Shown: positions 14,191 to 26,381 of the stretch, piece by piece | How the letters are laid out: every line of letters begins with the position of its first letter | How positions within the stretch are numbered: position 1 is the first letter of the stretch | Origin: Punica granatum | Taxonomy: Eukaryota; Streptophyta; Magnoliopsida; Myrtales; Lythraceae | Assembly: GCF_007655135.1 (NCBI RefSeq) | Contig: NC_045132.1 | Span: 21,384,354-21,448,353, forward strand | Reading direction: 5' to 3' | Length of the DNA stretch: 64,000 nt | Made by a program: the position numbers and the translations under genes | Notes under the pieces: model-generated | What the model saw: the letters and a program-made list of their open reading frames with translations, nothing else | What the model was told of the DNA's origin: nothing | Database searches by the model: none

Positions 14191-14204
14191 TACAGCGGGG
14201 TGGC

Positions 14205-14404
14205 TGGGCCTCGGGGGATTGGACCGGGGGAAGGCTGCGGCGGACGTGCGGGTTTCTGAGCCTCTGTGCGTCCTTTCAACGCCATTAAATATAATTATAA
14301 AAAAAAAAAGTCAAGACAGCACAGTGAGGGCATCTTACTTTACGGCCGTCCGATCTGTGATCCGACGGTGGTCACGTTCGAGGGTCAATTTTTAGGAAAC
14401 CCTA
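14205..14404 (+). promoter_or_regulatory. eIF5A promoter: TGGGCC (site II-like) and telo box
   Basis: TGGGCC lies at 14205-14210 and AAACCCTA at 14397-14404, about 100 bp before the ATG. This pair is typical of plant genes for ribosomal proteins and translation factors expressed in dividing cells. The motifs are seen directly; their function here is inferred from that class. Confidence 0.5.
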
Positions 14405-14502
14405 GACTCCCACTTTCTTCCTCAATTTGCCTCTCGTTTCAGATCCAAAGTCTCTGTCTTTCTCCCTCTGTCTCCCTCTCGGTCGCAGGTCAGCTCGAAG
14501 CT

Positions 14503-16165
14503 ATGTCGGACGAGGAGCACCACTTCGAGTCGAAGGCCGACGCCGGAGCGTCCAAGACCTACCCCCAGCAGGCCGGTACCATCCGTAAGAACGGCTATAT
14601 CGTCATCAAGAACAGGCCTTGCAAGGTTAGATCCAGATAGTACCTCTCCTTAGTGCTTGTTCGATCTCTGTTGCGTGTTTAATTGTGCAATTCCGATGAT
14701 CTTCGAGATCGGATGCCAGATTTTATCTGATTGAGCGCCTTGATGTTGTTCACGGATGCGTTGGTGTTGATCGATTCGCTAATATGCTGTTTGTATGAGT
14801 TTTTTATTGGCTATTGTCTTGAATGAGCCTCTGCAACCGTTTCTATGGAGGATTGATGATCTTCCTATCGATTACTACATGTGTAGTTCTGTTGGATATA
14901 TCTAAGTATGGATGAATTTATTCAAGTATTCTTCCTTTTAAATAAGCTGAGGGAAACGATATCTACTCCGAAAATATCTCGGAGAAGGTAAGATCGCTTT
15001 GATACTTATTGAACTAGCAACTGGGTAGATTGAGGAGCTTGTTGGGAAAGGGCAAGGAAGGGAAGCACGGTAAAGGGTTGGACAGTTTTGTTCAAGAATT
15101 GTATACAGGGGTGGTCATTTTTGCTCCATGTCTCTGTGAATGGGCTTTCTGTTGGTGTGGCCATTCCCGATCTTGGCCTGTCATTGAAATAAACATTGTT
15201 GTCGAGCATTGTCTGTGTCCAAAAGACGATATTTATCCGTCTTAATACCTTTCTTGTCTCTATTGCAAATGGGCAGAGTCGCAGATCCATTATTGATGCT
15301 TAAAGATAAAAGGAGTTTTCATGTCGTGCTTCTCTTGTTGAATTGTTGTGGTGGTGCCTCCGTATGTTTAAGCTGCAGATACTTGCTGCTGACAATTTCA
15401 GTGCCTCGTTTGTGATGATGCCTAGTGACTTGATCTCATCCGTCCTTTTGCCTGATGCAGGTTGTTGAGGTTTCTACATCCAAAACTGGGAAGCATGGTC
15501 ACGCTAAGTGCCACTTTGTTGCAATTGATATCTTCAATGGCAAGAAGCTTGAGGATATTGTCCCATCCTCCCACAACTGTGATGTATGGCTTATTTATTC
15601 TCCAGTACATTTAATTTGACGCTACGATGTGTTTATCCTTGTGGATTGATGAATCTTTACTGGTGATGTAGGTTCCCCATGTTACCCGTACCGACTACCA
15701 GTTGATTGACATCTCTGAGGATGGATTTGTAAGTATCATAATATTGTTACTGTATCATAATTCTTGTTTCTGTTCTGAATTGGAATCAAATAAGATCCCA
15801 ACTTCAGAACTCTGACAAAGTTATGACACTTGGTATGCTTTATGCCCATCTTAGGTGAGTCTGCTGACGGAGAATGGTAACACAAAGGATGACCTGAGGC
15901 TTCCAACCGATGAAAATCTGCTTTCGCAGGTCATTTTACTTTCCCATTTCAAGCAGAAAAATTTCCCTTAATTTCATTCTATCAGCTGCAAATCCATCGC
16001 AAAGATTCTATCCATCTTAATAGACTGATGAGTCCGAACTTCTTTCTGTGGTTGTCATGACAGATCAAGGATGGATTCGGCGATGGGAAAGACCTGGTTG
16101 TGACTGTGATGTCGTCAATGGGAGAGGAGCAGATCTGTGCCCTCAAGGACATTGGCCCCAAGTAG
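14503..16165 (+). CDS. ELF5A: Eukaryotic translation initiation factor 5A, 5 exons
   Basis: Exons 14503-14625, 15461-15583, 15672-15728, 15855-15929 and 16064-16165 are all phase 0 and give 159 aa, the normal plant eIF5A length. It begins [20 protein letters not shown] and carries the hypusination loop [13 protein letters not shown], with the modified lysine at residue 52 by my count. The C-terminal OB-fold ends [11 protein letters not shown]. eIF5A needs deoxyhypusine synthase and deoxyhypusine hydroxylase to become active; it promotes translation elongation at difficult peptide bonds and termination in the cytosol. Intron 1 (14626-15460) is the longest, which is common in such genes and may carry enhancing signals. 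The sequence appears intact and under normal constraint. Confidence 0.98.
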
Positions 16166-17059
16166 TCAGTCGTACAATTACGCCCTTTAAGATTAATTGA
16201 TGGTTGGATGCATAAAAAGCTCTTAAGCTGTCGAGATAGACTGGTTTTTGTTTTTTTAAAACTTTTTTCGGGCTTCTTTTTATTTGGGCTTGGGAGAACA
16301 GAACACAGGAGAGGATCGCCATACCATTAAAATCTTAGGAAGAAGAAGGTTGTGATCCTCCATATCTGTCATTTCCCTATTTATGGGTTTTTCTTTTTTT
16401 TGTTTTTATATGGGATTTGCTGAAGTACCTGTCTGAACTGTCTGTGACTCATTTTATGGTTTGGAGAAGTTGGAAATGTGAAAACGCAAGATTTAATTAC
16501 ATGGATTGGCTACTTACATTGTGTTTTTGCTAAGTTGCTTCTAGTTCAGTCATGTTTTGGCTGATTCACAAAATCGTTGCACTTCATTGTTGGATGTGAA
16601 TGTGAACCCATTCGGGTTAATTGTCGATATGCCCAAAGGTAACTCCGCTACCTTCAGTGAGAACGTAAAAAAAGATCATTTTTTGCTGCTGATTGTTTGA
16701 CTCTTCCAGCCCAAGTATATATCATGTCAATGGTCTCTCCCAGTGACAGATGTTTTGGCAATTTAACCCTAGGAAGATATTATGTTGTCCCTGCTATAAG
16801 CGAATAAGGTAGAATAGGTAATTGTTCCGTTAGGAGCTTGTCTTATAGAAGTAAGTGGTGTTGGATAGAAGACTGTTTGAGTTGCCGGTCCTACTGCTTG
16901 AGAAGAAGCTACACATTCATCTTACTCGAGAATGAGTTTTTCGAAATGAAAATGATGGAACTCAAAAGGACTTGCCTAGATAAACTTTTTAGCCTTTAGA
17001 TATCGGACCCAGATTATAATCCATTTCGGATCAATCTCCTTACCAAAACATTCGGGAAG
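16166..17059. other. eIF5A 3' UTR and spacer
   Basis: T-rich sequence follows the stop, consistent with a 3' UTR of a few hundred bases. No coding frame or repeat is recognised up to the start of the duplicated block at about 17060. Confidence 0.4.
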
Positions 17060-18250
17060 AAGCCGTTCGTGAAGCCATATCATGTGACATAATATCGTTT
17101 TCCGAACATTGTTAGTGCATATGAGTTAACAAATACCATACCCGAATCAATAGCACCCGATGAAGAAAAAACTGGTTTCCTTGTATCGAGGTCATTTAAT
17201 TTCCATGGCATTACTTTCTTAGAAGTATAGAGAGCAGTGATTCTGATTTTTATTCTAATTATCATGCTGCTGGCAGGCAATTTGCATTCTTGAGATGAAA
17301 GGTTCATCAACCCGTGGGTGTGTGTGTGTATTATATATGCGTGTGTATTGAGTGTTCATGCACGAAAATCGGGCGGAGGAGCAGAGTGCTGCAGTAAGCA
17401 GAATGAAAGATTCATTTATTAATATAATAATAACATGGCAAAGTCCATTCGTTGGTACCATTTTACATTTTTCACTACGCTGATTGGTATAATATCTGCG
17501 AGTCTACAGTGGTAGATGGTTATGCGATGATAAAGCATTTATGTGCAGAAAAAGCTTGGAGTGAGCCCGACTGAATGACTCAGTTCGAAACCAAGTCAAG
17601 ATCACTTCTGACTCGGAAGCTCATGATCTTTTTCTGTCTAAGTGTAAAGTCGAGCTCCTAATCTTTTCTGTCTTGTTGAATTCCTATGGTCGCAATGTTT
17701 CAGCATTTCATTGAGGTAACTGCAGAAATCGCAGCATAAGTCGCGAAGCCAGTCAGATAGGGTGTTCGGCTGAATCTACCCGAAAAACCGAAACAGATAC
17801 GAAAGCACGGATAATCAATGACTTTCTTCAAGAGGATTGAGTAAAAACTTATGTTTATACAACAGGGATGACTGCTGAAGAGTACTGCAACGGGACATTT
17901 TTGGATGCAGTGCAGAAGGATGCTTTTCTTCTACGTATGGCTCCTTCGGGATTTGACGCGACGGTCGGATCCCTTCACGAATCTGTAATATGATGGAAAA
18001 CATGAACTGAACTTGAACTTAGTGTGGTGATATCGAACATATATCGATCAACCAACTTTTTACATGAGATAATCGAATTTTTTTTACGAGAGAAGCCGTG
18101 ACCTACAAAATTTTGAGAGACTCTTGATGTCGGCTTAATCCATACAATTCTATAAGTGCACTCTTCTATCTGTCCGCACAGCAATTCTCAATGCAGTAAA
18201 GATATATTGAACATTTCATAGAGACGCAAAGATAAAACTTGGATTCACAA
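17060..18250 (-). repeat. Inverted partial copy of the UXT-AGO7 intergenic interval
   Basis: Read on the minus strand, this block aligns by eye with 46170-51800 on plus, in the same order. It starts just upstream of UXT exon 5, passes through intron 5, exon 6 and the UXT 3' flank, then jumps to the 51240-51800 sequence just downstream of AGO7. Shared anchors in the last part include CTGCTCCTC..TTTTCGTGCATGA, a GATGAAYCTTTC/CAAGAATGCAAATT-like stretch, GGAAACCAGTT and TTAACAATGT. The 46.95-51.2 kb expansion (direct repeats, NLR piece, MITE) is absent here. It looks like an old inverted segmental duplication, heavily diverged; boundaries are approximate. Confidence 0.65.
17912..18180 (-). pseudogene. 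Truncated UXT-like pseudogene (exons 5 and 6 with their intron)
   Basis: Minus-strand frames read QIEECTYRIVWIK and EGIRPSRQIPKEPYVEE. The intact gene at 46204-46536 reads QIEECTRRIVRIK and EGIRQLLQIPQEPYVEE. The copy keeps a version of intron 5, so it arose by DNA duplication rather than reverse transcription. The exon 5 acceptor is GTGCGG instead of GTGCAG, the exon 5 donor is lost in a small deletion, and the stop region of exon 6 has drifted. Exons 1-4 are missing. It cannot encode a prefoldin-like protein. Confidence 0.75.
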
Positions 18251-19071
18251 ATTTTTGTAAGAGAAGTTTCCCCGACTATAAGATCTGTTGTTTCGCAGAT
18301 CCGAGCTACAAGTAGATGCAGTTGAGTAACGGCATCGTGGATTCAATACTAGAAAGAATTAAGTATCAACTAAACAAAGGAATGGGAACTAAATTCCACC
18401 CACGACCCTTGCCTAGATCGATACAAACTCCAAGGACCGAGCCTAGGGATAACGAATCATCCGATCATAGGTGGAGTCGATCAGCTCAACGTTCATTAAC
18501 TGTGAAATCGGCCTTAGTACGATTTCTTGACGTGCACAACTGTGACATGACCACGGTTCTCGTGGATCATATTTCATATGTTGTGTAGAAATTCAGAACC
18601 TCAATTGATGAGTCTATCAAGGTATGAAATTTTAGTGACACCGAGACATATAATTGACAAATATATTCTCCCATCTTCTTTATAAATAATTTTTTTTTAA
18701 AAAAAAAGACAAATATAGTCAAGTCCATATCTATTCATGTGCATAATACACCCATCTACACAAACAACCTTCCATAAGGCTATTGATTCTTACAAGCATT
18801 TTAATCAAACTCATATTAATTATCACCCTGCAGCAGCACTTGAACACGTTACTATACGCATTACACGGAAATAGACAAATATACAAATTTCAATCCTCGA
18901 CCAGCTCGATCTCTGGCTGAGGCTTGATGATTCGGTGTGCGTTTAGCTCGAGATCCTTAGTCCAATCCTGCAACAAATTATATATCAAATACATGATTGC
19001 ATAGAAATCTGCGGTGACAAGCATGCTGAGGCTCATCACGACGTAGCAAAGAGACGGTTGCTGTATCCTCT

Positions 19072-19341
19072 TCATCTAGTGCTGTTGTTGGTGCGGACGG
19101 AGGACTTTTTGGAAGGGCTGCTGCTGCTGCTGGGCTCTGGTCCTGGTGCTGGCCCTTGAACCGGTGTTGGAGCCGGGATTGGAGGTGATGCAACTGCAAG
19201 TACCTGTGTTGGTTGTGCTGGGGCTGTTGCTGGAGATGCCTGCGGTGGAGGCAAGGCTAGCAACAGTGGCAGCAGTGAAACGGCTGCTGGTGACGAGCAC
19301 ATGAGAAAAACTACCAAGAGGAGCCAAGGAACGCGAACCAT
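19072..19341 (-). CDS. Possible secreted Pro/Ala/Ser-rich (arabinogalactan-like) peptide
   Basis: An 89-aa frame begins MVRVPWLLLVVFLMCSSPAA, a good signal peptide, followed by a region rich in AP, SP, TP and PAP-type dipeptides typical of arabinogalactan-type Hyp-rich proteins, then a Ser-rich tail. No GPI-type hydrophobic C-terminus is present in this frame. Directly downstream, in another frame (18890-19075), lies a hydrophobic stretch around LCYVVMSLSMLV followed by a charged tail, and TTGTTGCAG near 18966 looks like an acceptor. The true model may therefore include a further exon or a frameshift. A second open frame overlaps on the same strand, so coding status is uncertain. Confidence 0.4.
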   Translation of the reverse strand: MVRVPWLLLVVFLMCSSPAAVSLLPLLLALPPPQASPATAPAQPTQVLAVASPPIPAPTPVQGPAPGPEPSSSSSPSKKSSVRTNNSTR

Positions 19342-19359
19342 TGTGCACTATCACTGCAC

Positions 19360-22300
19360 CAATTGAAGCGATTTGGAACCCAGCAAGTGTTAATTGGACG
19401 TGAACTTTTTACATGTATACAGAAGGGGGGAATGTGGATTATATATATCAACAGCTAGCTATGGTGCACTTCCATGAGAAGATTAATCGTGCAGATTATT
19501 CCCAATGTCATATGTGTGTCACATGCTTTATGCTGTGTCTTAGGGGAGTCTTCTGAATGATAATGTGATTGTGGTTTCATCAGCTATACACATCCATTCC
19601 AAACTTATATCTCTTTCTTCCCTTTCGGTTAAAACCATTGAACTCAGGTCCGCGTCCGATCATCAAAAGTTTCACGACTATTACATAAAAGAGATCTTGG
19701 TCCTATCGCAGTTGTTTCTCATCCTAGTGAATATGTTGTAATCTTTGAGAAATGTGGCAGAATAAACAATTCCCGATTCGGATTTTATCATATGACCCCG
19801 TGTTTCTTTGCTAATGAGCTTATGTTTCCATGGAAACATAATTGCCTTTCTTGGTACCTAATGAACTAGTTATATGTAATTATAATAAAACTAATACTAT
19901 ACCGCATGTTGCGGGGCACATATTTTTGTTCAATTTACTTTTAAATTGAACTTACAAAAATTAATGATATGAATTTATTCATATCCTCTATGTGAAAAAG
20001 TACTTTCTGAACTTTGTAGACAGCATTTTCCCTTCTTCTTCTTTTTTTCTGCTTAAGCACTTCTGTTATCTCTTTCTTTTCCTGAGACATTTTTAGGCTG
20101 ACTTTGTTCCACATCAATCAATCAATATATAATACATTAAAGCGGAAAAAGTGGAATTCATAGTGGAATTCATAGGTTACATTCAGGAACCTCAGCTCCT
20201 GATCAAATATCGAAAATCCTCAGCTTGTGATAACATGACTATTCGATTCCTTGATTTGCTTTTATTATTATAATTGTTTTATTATATTTTATTATACTTC
20301 CCATTGCAAGTATGATATCCTTCTGATTAGGATAAATTAAACCCTTAAAAGATTAACATTTAACATGATGAATTATCCAGAAATAAAATAGTGCGGATGC
20401 CAATGCAACGCGCGAGTCGCGTGACTAATTCTTTATAAATTCTTAGTATCTACACAAGGAGAAAAATCATTTTATATATAAACAGAATTTGCTATAAATA
20501 TCCCAAGGTTCTTTCACTAAATTTTAATTCACTGATTGAATTTGGCAAAACAATGTAGATTGTCAATAGCATTATTTCTATGACGAAAGAAAAAAGAATC
20601 CCAGTCTTTCTTTTAGATGTACGAAACTTTTTCTCACTGATAATTATTTACTTAGCAACTATATTCCAACCAATCATACTTACATAAAAATCCATAAACA
20701 TCTATAAAGTAAATTCATAATCAAAAAATTTCCATCAATATATATATATATATATATGTTAATTTTGACTTCTCAATGAGAGCTCTCCATCCGTAAGATG
20801 AGAGATTTCCATACAAGTGTTTTGAGTAATTTCTTAACTTCTCATTGAACGACCTTTCGAGTCTCTCCTCAATAATGCAAAAAGTAAGAGACCACTTGAT
20901 TTAACCCCAACACAAAAGCATAACAGCTTTATATTAAAATGACTAATTGTTATATCATTTCGATCTCTCAAAACTTACATACCGTTTCCCTTTCAAGCTT
21001 GAGGGACCCAACTGATGTGACTTAGATTCTATGTGATGTAACTAGGGACCTATTCAATGTAGCATCTTCCCTCTAGGGCTATATTTATGCAATTATGACC
21101 ACAGAGGGACCTATACGATGTACAGGGACCTATTTGATGCAAACTGAAAATGTTGTGGACCAAATTGATGTAAAAAAAAATCAGGGATCCAATTTTTTGC
21201 AACATTGCAAAGTCAATGACCAAATTGTCTAATTACTCTTTTTCTTTCTTTGGTAAAACAATTTAATGGGTTCACTGACTTATATATGCACTCTCGATCC
21301 GAAATTAGAATCGAATCGGTCATAGTGTCGGTTCTAGATCCGATCAATCAAACTGGATGGTCCGGTCAGATTCTAATAATAATGGCGTTGTACATGTTAA
21401 CTCTCTACCTACCAATAATTTAACAATTGAATGTATTGTTTTACAGGCTTTTGGAGTGCACACCCGCCCATAGATTTACATGACATGGTCCTCGAACGCT
21501 TCACACTTACAGTGCCACTAGAGTCTTCCACATCATCGAAGATTCAAGCTCTCCGAGAAGATCCATTGCTACACGAGGTACATATTAATTATCGACTGAA
21601 ACTGATCATAGATATTAATTAAAAGTCCTTTCGTTTGTTTGATTATCGACGTTGAAGAAGCATATATTGCTGCATATAGAGAGGACGACAAGATTCTTTT
21701 TTAGTACAAGCCCACTATCGTCATGTCGTCCGAACTGCATTGGGTTCCCTGCCTCCCTCCCTTTTGAAGGTTTTACATTATTTAACTTCCTTTATTCTTG
21801 TTGTCCTCGCGAAAGCATCTTCTCCATATTTATATATGATCATCAGTTTGCTATTTTTTTTTTTTGCGGCCCCCTCCCCCTGTGAGCAATACGACCAAAT
21901 TTCAGGTGGCTCCAATAATCTTTTGTTTGTTCTTCGTTCTTCTTTTCTTTTCTTTCTTTTAATTAATCAATTTTGTAATTTAAGTCTCATGCTCACTAAT
22001 TTCACAAGAGAACTTAGAAATATAGAATTAAATATATTAATTACCCTAGGTTTAGGTTACTCTGCCCCCTCTTTCTATCCTCTATATATGTATACATATA
22101 AATTGTAGTATTCAAAAACAGCAATTCTGACTTCTCTGAAATTGATACAATCATTAAAAAGTTGCTCCCTTGTCACTTCCTTAAGAAGGATATGAAGATT
22201 GATCTATTATTTATTTTTTATTTTAATAATTTTATTTTGGGTGGGCTGGTATGTGAAAGAGGAATCGAGTAGGATCTGTCTCTATCCAATCATATATAGG

Positions 22301-24300
22301 CAGCACTTTTGCTAAACAATGGCCTTTTCTTTTTCTTTTTTTGGGAATGCTTTTAAGAAAAAAAAAAGTAAATATGGACCACGCGACATTTATATTAAAA
22401 ATATTAGATAAATTCTTTTAGTATATTTTAATATCCTAATAAATATAGATTGAGAAAATTATCTAATAAAATAGAATATAGCTTTATAACTATTAAAAGT
22501 AAAATTTAGACAAAGCATAAAGAGATATTAACTTCTACATCGTAGAATAGATACTAATGAATATACCACGTAAGAAATTTAAAATTATCTTAATAATTAA
22601 GACTATTACTAAATGTTGAGATTATGTGTTACATTGAGTATTAATAAATTTTAATCATAGAATTATTGATCGAGTAAGCTCTTACCCAGATGCAACGCTC
22701 TGGCTTATCCTAGTTAATTGATCATTTGGGGTCCGGATGATTCAGTTCTACCGTGGGCTTTTATATGGGCCGTTAGCGGATGTAAACCACGGCCCATAAT
22801 GTGAACTGGTCTTATGGGCTCAAGCCCATCATCATTCGCGTGCTAATAGAAGAGACCTGATTCTAGTCTCCAGACGGTAACATGGTACGAATAGATCGAT
22901 CATGATGATGTCGCGATCACAAACTATATAACAACAAATATATGGAAAAATAAAAATAAAAACAATTTACATGCTGCATTTTATAACACCAAAAAGCAAA
23001 AAAAAAAAAAAAAAGTTTTCTTGGCGATATTTTTTTTTCCTGCGATGGGGAAATTAAAACTCGGCAGGTCCATCTTATAGAGACTTCAATGGAGAGGCCT
23101 ACGTGCTATGCACGAAACTATCTGTCTATCGTTAATGACAAAACCTATATAAAAACAAAAAAACAAAAAAAAAACAAAATACTTGACAAGAGGGGGGAAA
23201 AAGAAAAAAGGAAGATGAAACACTTTTCCTTCTCTGACCCAAACTAATTTTCAATTGACGAAAGTCGCAAAGCACTCGTAATTGTGCACCACATGACGTG
23301 TTAACAAATTAAGTCAAATGTGTATATAATTATAATTTTCCTGGCCAAGTATAAAGATAAGTTTGAAAATCGCAAATTAATTAAGTCAAATGTGTATGCA
23401 ATTAGGATAAGTGGCAAGAATACCTTATTAAGTTTTATTAACCCATAAGGTCTTTTCTAAATCCAACATTATGCAACCTTAGATTTTAGAAAATAGTTAT
23501 GCAAGGGATACCCCTTTTAAATTCCTTAAAGACGGAGATTGGTTCCGACTTACATGAGTTGCCCATCAGCGACGTAGATGGAGATCGAATGGGAGAATAA
23601 AAAGGGTAGGAGCCACTCAACTAAGAAAATAAATGCAGAAATCAATCTTGATTTTAGATCGAGAGTGAATGCTACTACTGCATCGCGTTCGAAATCTAAT
23701 TATTGGTCCTACAATGTCGAGACGGTGAGCTCGTATGGATCCACTTAATCGGTAATTTATCCTTTCGAGTTGCATATAGACGACAAAAGTGCAGTGGTCC
23801 CAAGAGAATAGAGAAACGTTGGGTTGTCCCGTGGGAGAGAGAGAGAGAGATGAGAGTATATATATTCCTCCCGCGACCCACGGATGGATTGCGTGGAGCT
23901 GCTGACGTCACCAACCGGCCCTTCTTGATCAGGACCACATTCTATGTACTCCAGGTCAACGTCTTGACCAGTCGTGCGGGTAATGAGGCCCCACTCCTTC
24001 GAGGCTTGGGTGCACGGTGCATCCGGAGCATCATAGGAGCTCCTCACCCTATTGGCAGATCTAGCCTCAATAGAGGTGGGTTTTTTTTTTTTTTCTAGCC
24101 CACGGTATTCGAATTTCGCCCAGCTAATTTTCGAGATTATGTGAATTTTCTGGCAGCGTACGGAGCAGGTAATTATACTAAAGGAGCTCCGGTGACCCCA
24201 AGGAGTTCAAACTCGAGTCTCGGTGCAAATTTGGGCGCACATTAATCACTATACAAAACCCCTTGGTGTTTCAATAGAAGTGACTTGATTTACGCGTTTT
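19360..24300. other. Gene-poor spacer with low-complexity tracts
   Basis: AT-rich sequence with an (AT)n tract near 20737-20757 and pyrimidine-rich runs near 21840-21960. One short frame at 21431-21622 follows a TTTACAG acceptor-like site and ends near a GAG|GTACAT donor-like site, so it could be a stray exon; I do not recognise its product. A frame at 23703-24098 spans a (GA)n run and looks accidental. Confidence 0.35.
20950..21240. repeat. Degenerate repeat built on a GGGACC-T-TTGATGTA-like word
   Basis: The phrases GAGGGACCCAACTGATGTGA, TAGGGACCTATTCAATGTA, GAGGGACCTATACGATGTA, CAGGGACCTATTTGATGCA and GTGGACCAAATTGATGTA occur one after another with variable spacing. Such internally repetitive elements are common in eudicot spacers and usually derive from TIR or foldback transposons. 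I found no clean ends. Confidence 0.45.
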
Positions 24301-24309
24301 GTCGCTTAT

Positions 24310-24455
24310 TTTCTAAAATATCGAGTGTTAATCTACAATAAAAAAAAGGAGTTTCGAGTAAGTTAAGAAAATTTATGATTAGAAGAGTTTAATCCTTAAT
24401 GGGTTGACTCTCCTCGAATTTGAATATTCTGGACTCATAAGACTTTTGGATACCA
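24310..24455 (+). repeat. SINE-like repeat, 3' part
   Basis: The order GAGTTTAATCCTTAATGGGTTGACT, an ACTCG-like word and a GGACTC/TTTTGGATACCA-like end matches the 3' half of the better copy at 30395-30550. The tRNA-like head is not clear here. Confidence 0.4.
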
Positions 24456-24511
24456 GAACGGTGTGAGCAGGAAAAATTTTTGGAGGGCGAAACCGACGAC
24501 TTGGTGACACT

Positions 24512-24702
24512 CAAGGGCGGAGCCAATGAAGTAGCAAGAGGGGCAATTGCCCCCCTGAACTTTCGAATTTTAAATTTTTCCTTAAAAGTATGTGTTTTTT
24601 TAATATAAAATCAATACTTTACTCTCCATGAACTTTGAAATTTTTAAAATTTACCAAAAAAGTATAAGTTTGTCCCTGGATAAAAATCTTGGCTCCGGCC
24701 CT
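24512..24702. mobile_element. Small TIR element with a 9-bp target duplication
   Basis: The element starts CAAGGGCGGAGCC and ends GGCTCCGGCCCT, imperfect terminal inverted repeats. It is flanked on both sides by GGTGACACT (24503-24511 and 24703-24711), a perfect 9-bp duplication. Nine bases is the Mutator signature. At 191 bp it has no coding capacity, so it is a MITE-like derivative mobilised in trans. Confidence 0.7.
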
Positions 24703-24711
24703 GGTGACACT

Positions 24712-26375
24712 GGCAACACTCCATTAAATTGTTTGACCGACGTATATAGTTTCCCTTGGCGATGGAAGAACCCAACCCCATGGGAATGCGTATGCCTTAT
24801 CTAAACTCCCTCAAGTATGGCCGTCCTATGATTATAACTAGATACCACAAAAGTCTAAATAGAGGTGCAGTGCCGGTGAGTCTCAAGCTCAATTCACTTA
24901 GGTAGCTAATCCGAGTCGTCACCGCCAGATATTTGGGCTTTTGATTAGAAAACCATAATGAGTACGTATTTGTTCCAGCATTGCCAAATGGTAATTGAGC
25001 TTTTCAATCGAACTTTATTGTCAGTAAAATTGAAAAAGCTTACTTTTGGTTCATCCGTGGAGGTTGTTTTTGTGTAAAAGTGTAAGCATGTTCCATTATT
25101 GCAGTGGATGTTCCCTCAAAGAAAAAAATTCCTATGGCGAAATATGAAATGAGAAAATAAAAGAAAGGAGTAATGTCCCACGTCTATTCCCCTTAGCGTC
25201 AGAGACGGACGCATGATTTAGATTGACAGGGACGAGATCCTTAAATGGACAATAAGAGTTTAATTATTTTTCGACTTAGAAGGGACGAATAGTAATCATT
25301 TTATGACTTGAATGACTGTACATAATTTTTTTTTTCAAAACATGGAAATCTTAGGATGAGAGTGGGCGGTCGGCCCTTTGTCCATCCCGGCTTAACTTAT
25401 TAAAGAAGCCCAACTAAATCCATAAATGCCTTCACACAATCCTCGCTTCCTTCGAGTACTTCATCATTTTCATCCTCTTTCCTCCGTAAGCTCGATGTCT
25501 CAAAAACTTCATGAAATTTGCCCAATCTGCGATGTCGATATTGCCGGAAATCGGCTAACAATGTAATAATACTTCATTTGGGGTCATCACAGTTAAGCAG
25601 TGGCGTATCATATATTTCAGCATCGACATAATGTCATAGGATCCAAATATTATCGAGTTGCAAGGATTTCTGTGCAAATTTCTTCAATGCCAACACGAAT
25701 AGAGGCATCCTTAGCATTTTTCTGAAGGCTAATTTTCTTTTCTATATTTTTTCCAATTTTATTGTGTGGAATAGGAGCCAAGTTTACATCAATGATCATG
25801 CTAAACAAATTCATAATTATTAATATAAATAAAAATGACGGAGATATGGAAAGCCAGCCAGCAACTTTTTTTTTTCTTTAAAAAAGAAAAAAGAAAAAAA
25901 AAATCGGCCACAAACTTTTCTCCAAGTCGTCTTCTTCTGACCACAAAGTCGATGGGGACAGACTCGTCCTTTTGCCCGTTCAACTTGGAGCAAGCTCTCC
26001 AATGAGATTGTGCCTTCTACATCGAAATCATTAAGAACATATATAATATTATATATAAAATAACTATAAACAGTAAAGAAAAAAAAAAACAGAGAACCCA
26101 TCAGAAAATATATATTATAGCAAAAAAATAATTAAGAGCCAATAAGATAAAAAAGAAAATGTTGTTAATTTGATTCCCCAATACAGAACAGAGAAGAGAG
26201 GGATTTCTTTTTTTCTTTTTTTTTTTTTTTTCTCGTCCATGTATAAGTAGGCCAGTATACTGACTAATGACCAATCTCTACTGACTAATGAAGTCGGTTT
26301 GTTTTAAGATGCAGTTTATTAACTGCGTCATATCTCGGTTAGATTAGAAATGAGGGCTTTTTAATATTTGAGTCA
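24712..26375. other. Spacer upstream of the WRKY gene
   Basis: AT-rich with long A and T runs at about 25868-25905, 26078-26090 and 26205-26232. No gene is recognised; the right end should contain the WRKY promoter. Confidence 0.35.
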
Positions 26376-26381
26376 TTGACT
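26376..26381 (+). promoter_or_regulatory. W-box (TTGACT) upstream of the WRKY gene
   Basis: A TTGACT core, matching the WRKY-bound W-box TTGAC[C/T], lies about 140 bp upstream of the WRKY ATG. WRKY genes often feed back on their own promoters through such sites. One six-base match is weak evidence. Confidence 0.3.

Noticed and set aside
14035..14259. Short frame upstream of eIF5A
   Set aside because: Lies in the promoter region, no conserved features.
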